A stretch of DNA of 44,237 bases from an uncultured Lachnospiraceae bacterium (GCA_910587295.1 CAJULP010000016.1:1-44237); one strand, 5' to 3'. Counted from the stretch's first letter, positions 31,255-40,335 are shown. Numbers and translations are program-made. The notes: a model not told the origin generated them from the sequence alone.

Positions 31255-33354
31255 ATGACATTACGGTTTTTAGAAAAAAAATTACAAAAAGCAGACCTGG
31301 CACAGGCAAAACTATACTTGTTCTGCAATTTTGTCTCCCTGCTGCTGATCACCGCTTATTCCGCCATGATGTTTTCTCCCACCGTGCTTTTGGTGCTCCC
31401 GGAAGGGGGTGACAGCCGCAAACAGATGGTGGCCGTCTTTGTCCTTGCACTGTTTGGCTGTGTGGTCTTTACCGTTTATGCCGCAAGTCTCTTTTTCCGA
31501 AAAAAAGCCAGACAGCTTGGAACGCTTATGGCCCTCGGGGCATCCGGGCAGCGTCTCCTTCCCGGCCTGCTAAGGGAAGTGTTGATCTTAAGCTCCGCTT
31601 CCGCTTTTGCCGGTATCCTGGCCGGATTTCCCTTTGTCATGACTTTGTGGAACAGCTTTCGGCTCTTGATCACAGACAGCACCCAGATGGCTTTGACCTT
31701 TGACTTTAAATGCCTGTACTTATCAGTCGTATTTTTTGTCATCGTGGTGACCTTTTCCTGCCTTACCGCATACCGTTATCTGAAAAAGACCAACATCATG
31801 GAAGTCATGCATGAAGAACACCGGAATGAACCTGTCAGAAAACCGGGCATCTGGTGCGGCCCTGTGGGTATGCTGTTGGTGCTTGTTGGCGCCGTCCTTG
31901 GCTACAATGCCCCTGGACTTTATGCGAAATTGTTCAGCGCCTATTCCCCGGCATGGATCAACATTTTGTATGCCCCTGTTTTTGTCGGACTTTATATGAT
32001 CATGCTCCATACCGTGGTACACGGCTGGCGTTCCCACAAAAAGAATCCTTACAAAAACCTGATTGCCAGAAGCATGATGAAATTCCAGGGAAAACAGACG
32101 GTGAACAATCTCCTTGTAAGTACCGTACTGATCGCAGGAAGCGCTTTTGCCATCTTTTATATCCCTATGATCAGCGTCGGTTCATCCATGGAAATAAACG
32201 CCCGCTCTTATGACTACTATTATCATTACCGGGCCGACCAGGCCATCCCCGGGGAAGAGGAGATAGCCGCCCTTGCCGCCGACTATGGCCTTAAGATCAA
32301 AGATTACAAAAGCGCCCCCTACTTAACCCTTGCCATGGACGGCATCACAGAAGTGGAGGATGAGGGCAATGCTTTTCACTATGAACGGATTCCCTTTTTT
32401 ATAGAAGGAAAATTTTTATCGGAAAATTCCTTTGAGATCCTTACCGGGAAAAAGATTTGTGTGGAAAAGGGCAGTTACATGCCAATTTCCAACGATGATG
32501 AGACCGGAACCTACCGTTTTAATGACACTGCCAATGTGCTTACCAATATGATCACATTGGAAAGCCTGCCTGTCAGCTTCACCGGATACGCCCACTATAA
32601 CTCTCTGGTAAGCGACCCGGGGTATTATGTACTGAATAATGAAGATTATGACACCATCGCCTCAGGGCTTACCCCTGACTGGATGGGAACCGCCGCCTTT
32701 TTTAACATGGACGGAGAAGACAGTTATGAATTTGCGGAAGACTTTTTCTATACGTTGATCTCTTCCTTTGGACCGGAATGTGAAACGCCCATTTATTATG
32801 ACCGGGTAACCAAATACTATGCTAACCAAAACGGGGAAGTCTATTGGGGAGATACGCCTCGAATGACACAACTTAGTTTCTCCGAACCCGACACCAGCGA
32901 ATTCCGCACTTACTGGACCTATATGCCCAAATGCCGGATCCTGGACCAGACCGACTTCACCAGGACATTTTCCGTGTTCCTTATGATGTTCCTGTTCATC
33001 GCCATAATCTGTTCCCTTGCGGCGATGGTCATCAGTTATACCCGCTGCATGACGATCACCTTAAATAACCGCTATGTGTTTGAAGATTTAAAGCGGCTTG
33101 GCGCTTCTCCCGCCTTTTTACAAAAGGAGATCCGGGCACAGGCAGCGCCGGTGTTTAGAATCCCTGCCTTAGTCGGGATGATCGCCATGTATCTTCTTTA
33201 CGGGCTTCTTATCTTTGGTAACGACGGAAGGATCACCAGCGGCGAGCTTGGAGGGATGGCTGTCTGCTTCGTTATCCTTTCCGGGATTGCGGCGATCTAT
33301 TATCTGGTCTACCGCTGCACCATAAAAAATATGTGGCGTCAGTGTAACACCTGA
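31255..33354 (+). CDS. ABC transporter permease, BceB-like (FtsX domains)
   Basis: 699 residues with about ten membrane helices: four in the N-terminal half including an FtsX-like set (~60-185), two around 210-260, one at ~290, then a large extracytoplasmic domain (~315-560, rich in Asp, Glu and Tyr), and three terminal helices (~580-690). The big loop between helices VII and VIII is the hallmark of BceB-type permeases and carries ligand specificity. In Bacillus these partner BceS-type kinases; here the neighbouring kinase is of GHKL type. Confidence 0.9.
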   Translation: MTLRFLEKKLQKADLAQAKLYLFCNFVSLLLITAYSAMMFSPTVLLVLPEGGDSRKQMVAVFVLALFGCVVFTVYAASLFFRKKARQLGTLMALGASGQRLLPGLLREVLILSSASAFAGILAGFPFVMTLWNSFRLLITDSTQMALTFDFKCLYLSVVFFVIVVTFSCLTAYRYLKKTNIMEVMHEEHRNEPVRKPGIWCGPVGMLLVLVGAVLGYNAPGLYAKLFSAYSPAWINILYAPVFVGLYMIMLHTVVHGWRSHKKNPYKNLIARSMMKFQGKQTVNNLLVSTVLIAGSAFAIFYIPMISVGSSMEINARSYDYYYHYRADQAIPGEEEIAALAADYGLKIKDYKSAPYLTLAMDGITEVEDEGNAFHYERIPFFIEGKFLSENSFEILTGKKICVEKGSYMPISNDDETGTYRFNDTANVLTNMITLESLPVSFTGYAHYNSLVSDPGYYVLNNEDYDTIASGLTPDWMGTAAFFNMDGEDSYEFAEDFFYTLISSFGPECETPIYYDRVTKYYANQNGEVYWGDTPRMTQLSFSEPDTSEFRTYWTYMPKCRILDQTDFTRTFSVFLMMFLFIAIICSLAAMVISYTRCMTITLNNRYVFEDLKRLGASPAFLQKEIRAQAAPVFRIPALVGMIAMYLLYGLLIFGNDGRITSGELGGMAVCFVILSGIAAIYYLVYRCTIKNMWRQCNT

Positions 33355-33418
33355 CAGAATCTTGTATCCGGCACCGGTCAGGACTCCCAGAACCGCCCGG
33401 GCCGATGCCGGCCGCTTA

Positions 33419-33835
33419 TTATATCTTTTTGATCAAAAACAGTTCCATAGGCTGCTCATACCCGGGAATCGTTATGACCAGGCCTCCTGCATCCTGATAT
33501 CCGAGCTTTCGGTAAAAATGCTGGGCCTGTTCATCAACCTGGGTGGAAACCATGACCATCCCATACCCGGCTTTTTTCATATCCTCTTCCCAACGTGACA
33601 TAAGTTCCCTGCCATATCCCTTTCCCTGATGCTCCCAATCCACAAACAACATGGTGCAAAAGGGCGTATTATCCCAAAATAAATGATACCTCAATAAGGC
33701 AGCCGGACTATCGTCTTCTGATAATATATACCCCATCCGGTCTCGGACCTTCCGGTCAAATTCTGTTTCCGGCAGGTGCCGGTCTAAGCGGAACCAAAAA
33801 TCCTTATCCTCAGCTTTTACGTACCTGATCTCCAT
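33419..33835 (-). CDS. GNAT-family N-acetyltransferase
   Basis: 138 residues with the GNAT core: LFVDWEHQGKGYGRELMSRWEE holds the acetyl-CoA loop (Q-x-x-G-x-G), followed by VMVSTQVDEQAQHFYRKLGYQDAG. The N-terminal MEIRYVKAEDKDFWFRLDRHLPE is typical. The substrate is unknown. AGGGAG lies upstream of the ATG. It is convergent with the BceB-like permease, which ends 65 bp away. Confidence 0.88.
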   Translation of the reverse strand: MEIRYVKAEDKDFWFRLDRHLPETEFDRKVRDRMGYILSEDDSPAALLRYHLFWDNTPFCTMLFVDWEHQGKGYGRELMSRWEEDMKKAGYGMVMVSTQVDEQAQHFYRKLGYQDAGGLVITIPGYEQPMELFLIKKI

Positions 33836-33971
33836 GTGCTCACTCCCTTATTAACCGCCATTCTATCACCCTTTCAGGGAAATAAATTTACGGAATTTTA
33901 AGTTCAAATTATGTAATAATTTTGAAACACCCGGTTTTTCAAACATTTCCCTCTTCGCCGGTCAGATAAAA

Positions 33972-34829
33972 TCATTCAAATTCTGCTTCATGCTTCTTAA
34001 AGAAATTGAAATAGGCCCTCACATTTCCAAGCTCGCTCCAACGCTTTACATCCACTACTTCCTCATCCATATCATAGATCTTTGCTCCCCTCATGGATAG
34101 CAGGAAGGGGGAATGTGTGGCTATCACGAACTGGCAGCCAAAAAATCTTACCGAATCTTCCAGAAACTTAAGCAGCTCCTGCTGCTTTTCCGGCGACAGG
34201 CTGTTTTCCGGCTCGTCAAGCAGATAAAGCCCGTTTTCCTTGATCTTATCCGCAAAATAAAGGAATGCACTCTCACCATTGGAATGCTCCCGGACATTAT
34301 CCATGATATTCTTCCGGATATACTTCGACTGTGTATTGCCCCTTGCCTGGACCACCTTTTTTAACTGCTCATAGTCATCTAACGACTTCATCTGAAAACG
34401 GGCATACTTCGCTTCCAGATAATCTTCAAACAAATCCTCTCTTTTTCTGTTGATACCGTCATTGATACTCCTTAAGTTCAGCATAAAATCAAACACGTCA
34501 TCGCTGGTGATGATCCTGCTGTCCGCAGGGATCTTAAGTTCCTCTTCATAACTACACAGCTTTGTATAGTCTTCAAAAAAATTGGAACGGTTGTATAAGG
34601 TGTCACGGTCCAGCCCCAGTTTTTCCGCGATCACATTTAAGGCAGTAGTCTTTCCGGAACCGTTGCCGCCATACAAGATCGTGACCGGTTCAAAGTCAAG
34701 CCTTGTCAGGTTATGTTTCGATAAGATCTGAAACGGGTAATAGGTATCATAGCACGTCCTTTTCTGCCCAAATATAAAGTCATCTTCCCGTCCCACATCC
34801 GGGAACTTAAAATTAGATAAATAAACCAT
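33972..34829 (-). CDS. AAA-type ATPase, SMC/OLD-like stand-alone protein
   Basis: 285 residues. Walker A is GGNGSGKTT (~55-63), an inserted helical region spans ~85-190, and Walker B is LYLLDEPENSLSP (~205-217) followed by FVIATHSPFLLS. This is the arrangement of small ABC/SMC-like ATPases, with no TOPRIM domain. The partner is unknown. Some relatives belong to toxin-antitoxin or defence modules, but no partner gene is seen here. AGAGGTG precedes the start. Confidence 0.85.
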   Translation of the reverse strand: MVYLSNFKFPDVGREDDFIFGQKRTCYDTYYPFQILSKHNLTRLDFEPVTILYGGNGSGKTTALNVIAEKLGLDRDTLYNRSNFFEDYTKLCSYEEELKIPADSRIITSDDVFDFMLNLRSINDGINRKREDLFEDYLEAKYARFQMKSLDDYEQLKKVVQARGNTQSKYIRKNIMDNVREHSNGESAFLYFADKIKENGLYLLDEPENSLSPEKQQELLKFLEDSVRFFGCQFVIATHSPFLLSMRGAKIYDMDEEVVDVKRWSELGNVRAYFNFFKKHEAEFE

Positions 34830-34975
34830 GTTGCACCTCTTTCAATAAATTTTGTTACCGTACCATCTGACTTATGTTAGAATAAGGGAAGCGGCACAGT
34901 TGGTTCCTATATTATGATAACATGCCTGTAAGGCTGAGAAAGGCTCCTATGAAAAATCTCAAAAGAGAAGATTTA

Positions 34976-35130
34976 CTATTTTCCCTGTGTATTAAACTGC
35001 GGCTTATGTTCCATGAATTTAGGCCAATATTGCCCCGGCTGCTGCGGCGGAGAGGGAAACCAATCCTGTCCCATTGCAAAGTGCAGTTTACAGCATGAAA
35101 ATCCAGCATACTGTTTCCAGTGTAAAAACT
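34976..35130 (-). pseudogene. Unassigned reading-frame tail
   Basis: Downstream of the broken epimerase one minus-strand frame without a start reads as a plausible protein end: YAGFSCCKLHFAMGQDWF, then PSPPQQPGQYWPKFMEHK and a stop at 34976. Composition (Trp, Pro, Phe, Gly) looks coding. I do not recognise it. It may be the tail of a gene whose body was deleted. Confidence 0.3.
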
Positions 35131-35518
35131 ACCCCTGAAATTCCGGATGGCTGTCAAAATACACATGCAGCGGAATTTCTTCGATAACCACTCTTGTTCT
35201 CAATAGTTCTCCCATGATCTCATGGTACTGGCGGTTCTCCATGATATCAGGGCCGCAGATACAAAAAATTTCCTGAAAACTTGCCGGCTTGTCCACACAG
35301 TCCAGCATAGCATCCGCCAGATCCCCAACGAAGATCGGCTGGGTCAGGTATATCCCCTCCGCCACAAGCCGCAGCGCCTCTCCCCGAAGAATCTGTTCCT
35401 GAAGGCCCTCCTGCCTTCTCTGCCCCCGGGTCACCGCCCAGACCTCATATTGTTTCATGACTTTTTGCGCCAGAAAGCCGCTTAAGCTTCCGCTTCCGCC
35501 AATGATCAATGCTTTCAT
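35129..35518 (-). pseudogene. NAD-dependent epimerase/dehydratase, internally deleted and truncated
   Basis: Starts normally (ATG 35518 with GGAGG; Rossmann start MKALIIGGSGSLSGFLAQKV, then VWAVTRGQRRQEG). It then jumps to GIYLTQPIFVGDLADAMLDC and FCICGPDIMENRQYHEIMGELL, which in intact ~300-residue relatives lie about 130 residues further on. The YxxxK catalytic region is missing, and the protein stops early after HPEFQG. The frame survives the deletion. It is probably non-functional. Confidence 0.75.
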
Positions 35519-35628
35519 AGAAATTTCCTCCAAATTATGCTAGAATATTAGCAACAAGTAAAATCATCATTGCTTCGGGGGATGTCTGGAAATCAATCCT
35601 CCAAATAAAAGAAATCGGAGGAATCACC

Positions 35629-36069
35629 ATGAATTTTCTGTTACTCACATCATCCGACGACATGTGGAAAGAAGTAAGTCAATTTGCACAAAACTGCTCA
35701 TGGAAAGCCGGAAAATCTTTATCCCAAAATATGTCCAACCATACTTTTACAGATTGGGAACGTGTGATCGTCGCTCTCCATGAAAATGATATTGCGGGCT
35801 ACTGTACCGCTGCCAAAAGTGATTGTATTCCAGATGTTCCCTACACACCTTACATTGGTTATCTGTTCGTGGATGAAAAGTATAGAGGACAACGCCTAAG
35901 CCAAAAACTCATTTCTTATGCAATGTCGTATCTGCAAACATTAGGATTTCATCAAGTGTATTTGGTAAGTGACCACGAAAACCTTTACGAAAAGTATGGC
36001 TTCAAAGTCATTGACCGAAAAATAGCGCCTTGGGGAGAAATCGAAAAAATTTATATGCACGAAATATAA
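35629..36069 (+). CDS. GNAT-family N-acetyltransferase
   Basis: 146 residues and intact. The N-terminal FAQNCSWKAGKSLSQNM, the core strand YIGYLFVDEKYRGQRLSQKLISYAM (R-x-x-R-L-S loop) and the C-terminal YLVSDHENLYEKYGFKVIDR are all present. ATCGGAGGAATCACC gives a strong ribosome site. The substrate is unknown. It is one of the few complete genes at the edge of the decayed island. Confidence 0.88.
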   Translation: MNFLLLTSSDDMWKEVSQFAQNCSWKAGKSLSQNMSNHTFTDWERVIVALHENDIAGYCTAAKSDCIPDVPYTPYIGYLFVDEKYRGQRLSQKLISYAMSYLQTLGFHQVYLVSDHENLYEKYGFKVIDRKIAPWGEIEKIYMHEI

Positions 36070-36072
36070 AAC

Positions 36073-36217
36073 CTATTTTTTAGCTTTCAGAAACACTCCT
36101 TTTCCTTTTTTATAAGCCTGTACGGTTTTAAACTCACAATCGTAAAAGGTTTCCACATGCAACATCAAGAACCACGTCACCCATACTCAAAAATTCTTGA
36201 TTATTCCGCTTTGTCAT
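36073..36217 (-). pseudogene. Methyltransferase remnant: N-terminus joined to C-terminus out of frame
   Basis: From ATG 36217 the frame reads MTKRNNQEFLSMGDVVLDVA then CG, the SAM motif I of class I methyltransferases, and stops shortly after. Another frame of the same DNA then gives VETFYDCEFKTVQAYKKGKG and VFLKAKK, a typical methyltransferase C-terminus. The middle ~170 residues are lost. It begins just after the stop of the broken methyltransferase at 36223. Confidence 0.55.
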
Positions 36218-36222
36218 TCACG

Positions 36223-36690
36223 TTATTTCATCTCCGTAATCGTAAATTCGCCCGGTATCTTTTCATTTGTCCATGCAGGATGTTCATCAAACCTGCTTAA
36301 CGTAAAGCCGCTATTTATGACTGAATTGATGATCTCACTAATCGTATATTTTCTATAACTGCATTCAGGCATCTGCTCCCGGACATTTTCTTCAAAAAAG
36401 CGGGCATGTGCCATTTCTCCTTCGAATATTTCTTTTGAAAAGCAGCTCATAGTCGGTTGTTCAAAATTCAAATCAGCTTCTGCGGCAGCCGCGGTTTCAA
36501 CCGCATATGTTTGCTACTTTAACACCTTCGTAAGTATCAAAGTAATCAGAATATCTTTTCAACATTCCTATAGGATCTTTTAAATCTTTTTTGCCCGTTC
36601 AGCTGGTGCGCCCGATTGTTTCACCCAAAACTCATACGCATTATATTCCCACGCTTTTTTATTTTGAACCCTGTAATCTAACTTGCTCAC
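36223..36690 (-). pseudogene. SAM-dependent methyltransferase, deleted and frameshifted
   Basis: GTG 36690 (GGAG 8 bp upstream) begins SKLDYRVQNKKAWEYNAYEF and continues, with one frame slip in the A-run near 36593, to MLKRYSDYFDTYEGVKVANI and CG (start of motif I). The sequence then jumps to ETAAAAEADLNFEQPTM and the complete C-terminal part from 36471 to 36223 (ISEIINSVINSGFTLSRFDE). The central SAM-binding region is deleted. An enzyme is not expected. Its start overlaps the stop of the GNAT remnant. Confidence 0.7.
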
Positions 36691-36981
36691 TGTACCAACT
36701 CCATTTCATCTTCCATCTTTACAAATCCATATCTCTCATATAAGGGGCGGCCCATATCCGTTGCTTCTAACGCAATCTGTGACACGCCCTGTTTCTTCAT
36801 ATGCAATATGCTCAACTTTTTCCAAAGCCCGCTTATAATATGCGTACGATTCATGCTCTACTGCATCCATATCCACATCATCTGACAGCTTATTTGCTGC
36901 CCGAAGGACAATAATCCTTGTTCTTACCAGTTCATCAATATCTTCCAATGCCGCTTTTCTATATTTAAATTTTTCTAACAT
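36687..36981 (-). pseudogene. GNAT acetyltransferase, internally deleted
   Basis: Starts MLEKFKYRKAALEDIDELVR and runs to ALEKVEHIAY. It then switches frame to KQGVSQIALEATDMGRPLYE and RYGFVKMEDEMELVQ with the stop at 36687. Intact relatives carry about 60 residues with the acetyl-CoA loop between these pieces. The stop overlaps the GTG of the methyltransferase remnant, showing an old operon. Confidence 0.7.
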
Positions 36982-37051
36982 TTCACACCTCAGCCAATAA
37001 AAAAACCATTTCCACCTGCACCTTTTTACTAAAACTGAATCCAAGCAGCAC

Positions 37052-37702
37052 TTAGTATCCCGTTACCTCATAGGCTGCATATTCATGACTAAAGTGATAT
37101 CCCAGCTTTTCCGCTAAAGCTGCCGACCATTTATTTTGCGCATCCCAGCTTGGATATAAGTCTCTCTTTAAGCACTCCAGGATCAGCTTTGCACCACTCA
37201 CATATGCCAATCCTTTAAAATAACCGCACCCAAGCCTAACTCTTTGTAAGTATTTATAATCCTTATACTGGGATACCAGATCATTCGCCCAGCCATTTTC
37301 CTGACACATATTATATTCTGCCTCTTGTATTACCTTTAGTTCATAACCATCCGGCAGGCTGGCTGCTGCCTGTTTTAATTTTTCCACGTCAAATATATCC
37401 GCTTCCTTCTTAATTGCATACCTTATAACTTTCTCCGCTTTATCTTTGTAACACTTCTCGATCAAATCAGCCCACATGGCATTTCGCGGAACCATAATAA
37501 TAAAATCCCGCTTGCTGCTTTCAGGCTTAAATCGAATTAATTCCTCACTCGGATTTCCGGCAAAAAACGCAAAGTCTCCCAATATTGCCATTGCCGCATC
37601 CTCAGACAAGTTAGTGTGTATTTCTCCCATTATCCCCTGCAGACAGGACCATACAATTGTTTCATTCCAATCTTCAAATATTTTATGTATATTCTCTTTC
37701 AC
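37052..37702 (-). CDS. GNAT acetyltransferase (PF12746-like) with in-frame deletion
   Basis: 216 residues from GTG 37702 (GGAGG seven bases upstream). N-terminal half complete: HKIFEDWNETIVWSCLQGIM, FAFFAGNPSEELIRF and ADLIEKCYKDKAEKVIRYAI. The C-terminal end (GLAYVSGAKLILECLKRDLY, PSWDAQNKWSAALAEKLGYH) is also good. Between YLQRVRLGCG and KGLAYVSG about 35 residues that normally form the central strand and acetyl-CoA loop are absent. The frame stays open, so a protein may be made but is probably inactive. Confidence 0.65.
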   Translation of the reverse strand: MKENIHKIFEDWNETIVWSCLQGIMGEIHTNLSEDAAMAILGDFAFFAGNPSEELIRFKPESSKRDFIIMVPRNAMWADLIEKCYKDKAEKVIRYAIKKEADIFDVEKLKQAAASLPDGYELKVIQEAEYNMCQENGWANDLVSQYKDYKYLQRVRLGCGYFKGLAYVSGAKLILECLKRDLYPSWDAQNKWSAALAEKLGYHFSHEYAAYEVTGY

Positions 37703-37863
37703 TTGATATCCTCCGTCAATATCTCCAGAACAGGCTCCACCTCTTGTAGAATACCACAACATATGTTTTTTTCCAACAATTCCTTGTTCCTTTTATCTAT
37801 ACCGAGTTCTGCAGAAATACATTTCAAACAACATGAAAGGGAACTGACAAAAAGGCGGCAAAT

Positions 37864-39180
37864 ATGGTTTTGGATACTCTCGACAAAGTACAGCTTACGC
37901 TGGACTATATGGAACAAAATCTGAAAGCAGAAATACAGGTAAAAGAACTGAGCAAAATAGCTGGTTATTCTGAGGTTTATTACAGCGAGCTTTTTAAAAA
38001 AGTAACCGGTATACCCATGGGGCAGTATCTGACACGCAGAAAGCTTGCTCATGCCATCTGTGAAATTGCAGCGGGCAGAAGGATGCTGGAAACCGCACTG
38101 GAATATGGCTTTGATACGTATGCCGGTTTCTACAGGGCTTTTTGCCGGGAATACGGTTGCAGTCCGGCCGTTTACCTGAAAGACCATAATCCTGTCAGAC
38201 CCTACAGAATCAATTTAAAGCAGGAGGAAAAAATAATGCTGTCAAAGAAAGCGATCAAAGGAATATTGGCACATTGGGAAATGGAACAGGAAGTCGTCGG
38301 TGAAATTTATTATGAAGGGAGCGGTCAAAGCAGTGAAAGTAATTTTCAGGTTGGAGAAGAATATATGCTGAAAACCTCCGCCCTGTCCGGAGGATTGAAA
38401 CGTCATATCGAAATATCTCAGGCGTTGAAGGAGTCATATATTCACGTTTCCGAACCGGTTCCCGCAAAAGATGGAAAGCTGCTCGTACAGGAAGGAGAAA
38501 TATATTGTATTCTTTGCCACAGAATGAAAGGGAACCGTCTGGATTCCAGAAAGCTTTTTGCCCATGGAGATGAGGAAATGGCTTACCGTTTCGGCGAAAT
38601 AACAGGAAAGCTTCATTTGGCTCTTAGCAGACTGGAACAGGATATCTGTCAGGAGAATCATCTGTACGATTCTGTCCGCACCCAGGCATTTCAGGAAATA
38701 CGAGAAAAAGCAGGATTACGATTACCCGCTTCTTTTGAGAAAGAGTATGAGCAGAATTTCGGAGAAATTTATAAGAGGCTGCCGAAGCAGGTGATTCATC
38801 GAAATATGAATTTAAACTATATTCTCGTGGAGCAAGGGAGTATGACCGGGGTCACAGATTTTGAACTTTCAGAATATGGTATCCGTTTGTTCGATCCCTG
38901 TTATGCGGCCACAGGGATTCTGACTGAAAATTTTACAGACCAGGAGGAATGTATCTCCCGATGGCTGCCTCTGTACAGGAAGATTCTCAAAGGATATGAT
39001 GATGTGGTTCATCTGACAGAGGAAGAGAAAAAAGCCGTTCCTTATGTAGTGTTTTCCATTCAGCTGATCTGTACGGCATACTTTTCCGGGAAAGAGAAGT
39101 ATGCTGATCTGGCCAAAATCAATGAGCACATACTGATGAGACTGATAGAGCGTAAAGAGGAACTTTGTTTTGACTTCTGA
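37864..39180 (+). CDS. AraC DNA-binding domain fused to an aminoglycoside-phosphotransferase-like domain
   Basis: 438 residues. Residues 1-~110 form an AraC two-HTH domain (VKELSKIAGYSEVYYSELFK, TALEYGFDTYAGFYRAFCRE). Residues ~125-438 form an APH/choline-kinase-like fold: FQVGEEYMLKTSA (N-lobe), then QVIHRNMNLNYILVEQG and GVTDFELSEYG. In active kinases the loop reads H-R/G-D-x-N-x-x-N; here the catalytic Asp is Asn and the final Asn is Tyr, while the later Asp of TDFE is kept. The domain may bind a nucleotide or ligand as a sensor rather than phosphorylate. AGGCGG precedes the ATG. Confidence 0.85.
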   Translation: MVLDTLDKVQLTLDYMEQNLKAEIQVKELSKIAGYSEVYYSELFKKVTGIPMGQYLTRRKLAHAICEIAAGRRMLETALEYGFDTYAGFYRAFCREYGCSPAVYLKDHNPVRPYRINLKQEEKIMLSKKAIKGILAHWEMEQEVVGEIYYEGSGQSSESNFQVGEEYMLKTSALSGGLKRHIEISQALKESYIHVSEPVPAKDGKLLVQEGEIYCILCHRMKGNRLDSRKLFAHGDEEMAYRFGEITGKLHLALSRLEQDICQENHLYDSVRTQAFQEIREKAGLRLPASFEKEYEQNFGEIYKRLPKQVIHRNMNLNYILVEQGSMTGVTDFELSEYGIRLFDPCYAATGILTENFTDQEECISRWLPLYRKILKGYDDVVHLTEEEKKAVPYVVFSIQLICTAYFSGKEKYADLAKINEHILMRLIERKEELCFDF

Positions 39181-39209
39181 ATGTGCGCACTGCTCAGAAA
39201 AGATCAACA

Positions 39210-39305
39210 TCATTCCGGTGAACCAGTACAGTCAAGACTGCCGGCTAAGCCAGTGGTCTTGGCTTCATCGGAATCAAGAGTATATTTAGGATGTTTTTCA
39301 TCCAT
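39210..39305 (-). CDS. Small ORF overlapping the nucleotidyltransferase remnant
   Basis: 31 codons (MDEKHPKYTLDSDEAKTTGL then AGSLDCTGSPE) with AGAAGGAG upstream; its ATG overlaps the preceding stop. It may be the surviving start of a downstream partner gene. No family is recognised. Confidence 0.3.
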   Translation of the reverse strand: MDEKHPKYTLDSDEAKTTGLAGSLDCTGSPE

Positions 39306-39529
39306 ACAGTTTTACTCCTTCTCTATCAATATTTTTGAAGTAACCATACCACCCTTTTTTTTCCTCAAATTCGTCATAAGGAAGGAGAACAAAATTTACT
39401 ATTGCAAAGTATTTTAATGCAAGTTTTGTTGCGATTTCATCAATTTTATCGCTATATTTCCAAGAATCAGCCCGATTTCCTTTGACAAGAATTTTCTATA
39501 ATATCTCTATTTAACTTTATATTTTCCAT
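39298..39529 (-). pseudogene. Nucleotidyltransferase (MNT-like) remnant with internal deletion and frameshifts
   Basis: ATG 39529 begins MENIKLNRDIIENSCQRK. A frame change then gives ILVKGNRADSWKYSDKIDEI and ATKLALKYFAIVNFVLLPYD, and a second change gives GYFKNIDREGVKLYG before the stop at 39298. The pieces match the start, the helix after the DxD strand and the end of small nucleotidyltransferases that pair with HEPN proteins. The GSxxRG..DxD catalytic strand is missing. Confidence 0.5.
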
Positions 39530-39539
39530 AAAACACACC

Positions 39540-39858
39540 TACAAACTTCTAAACATAATTTAAACCCGAAAAATCTAAATGCGGTTCCTGCACGCCGGTT
39601 TTCATAAACTCGTAAGGCTGCCCTCCTGACACGGGCACCTTCTGCATACGTTTGGTAATTCGAATATATATGAACGTCAATCAACTTCTATATTATATAC
39701 AGGAGCCACGATATCCCAAATTAAAACTCTTGACATTATTCCCCCTCCAATTCTTCATCTAAACCCCCCTTTTTATCCGGTGAGTAACCAATTATAGTTT
39801 TCCCTTATCAATCATGGTACTGCTCCCCAAAAAGCACGTTCTATCCTGCCCAATTAAC
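39540..39858. other. Non-coding / relic stretch
   Basis: Apart from the methyltransferase stub, nothing complete is seen. Short minus-strand pieces (MQKVPVSGGQPYEFMKTGVQ near 39640, and SPDKKGGLDEELEGE near 39760) look like ends of deleted genes but cannot be assigned. Confidence 0.4.
39677..39736 (-). pseudogene. N-terminal stub of a methyltransferase
   Basis: GGAGGGGGAATA then ATG 39736: MSRVLIWDIVAPVYNIEVD and stop. The W-D-I-V-A-P-x-Y-N opening is typical of one group of class I methyltransferases. Only the first 15 residues survive behind an excellent ribosome site. Confidence 0.45.
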
Positions 39859-40335
39859 TTACAATGAAAATAATGCGTCTTCATAATCCTTCACATAATA
39901 TCTGATATTCTTCCTGCCTTTCTGAATAATTGTATGTCCTTCTTTCTCAAGCATTTTCTTCTGTTCCTCAACACCCCCCGGATACTTTGCATTTAATTCC
40001 CCATTTGCTTTTAGCGTTCTCCAAAACGGCGTTTTATTATCTACACGCTGATAACTCGCCCATGCAACAATTGAAACAAATATTCCTGCCGTTATCGGCT
40101 CTGTAAAATCGGCTCCACTTTGCTTTGCAAAATATTCTCTTATAGTTCCTACCGTAAGCAGCTTCCCAAATGGCACAAGCCGCATTACTTTGTCATAATC
40201 AATCGGCGGGGCAAAATACATTCTGTTTCCCCCATATTTCTCAATGCTTTTTTCATCTGTAATAGTTTGAAACTTAGGCATATCCTTACTATCGTTCAAC
40301 ATCGCATTAAAGTCTTTTTTATTTTCATCAGACAT
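39859..40335 (-). CDS. MGMT-family / alkyltransferase-like protein
   Basis: 158 residues. The C-terminal region VPFGKLLTVGTIREYFAKQS..PITAGIFVSIVAWASYQR..TPFWRTLKANGELNAKYPGG resembles the DNA-binding half of O6-alkylguanine transferases. The active-site PCHR is replaced by PFWR, so there is no acceptor Cys. Atl1-like proteins flag alkylated bases for nucleotide excision repair. ATG 40335 was chosen for AGGAGGTG seven bases upstream, excluding a longer hydrophobic N-terminus to 40386. It appears intact. Confidence 0.8.
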   Translation of the reverse strand: MSDENKKDFNAMLNDSKDMPKFQTITDEKSIEKYGGNRMYFAPPIDYDKVMRLVPFGKLLTVGTIREYFAKQSGADFTEPITAGIFVSIVAWASYQRVDNKTPFWRTLKANGELNAKYPGGVEEQKKMLEKEGHTIIQKGRKNIRYYVKDYEDALFSL

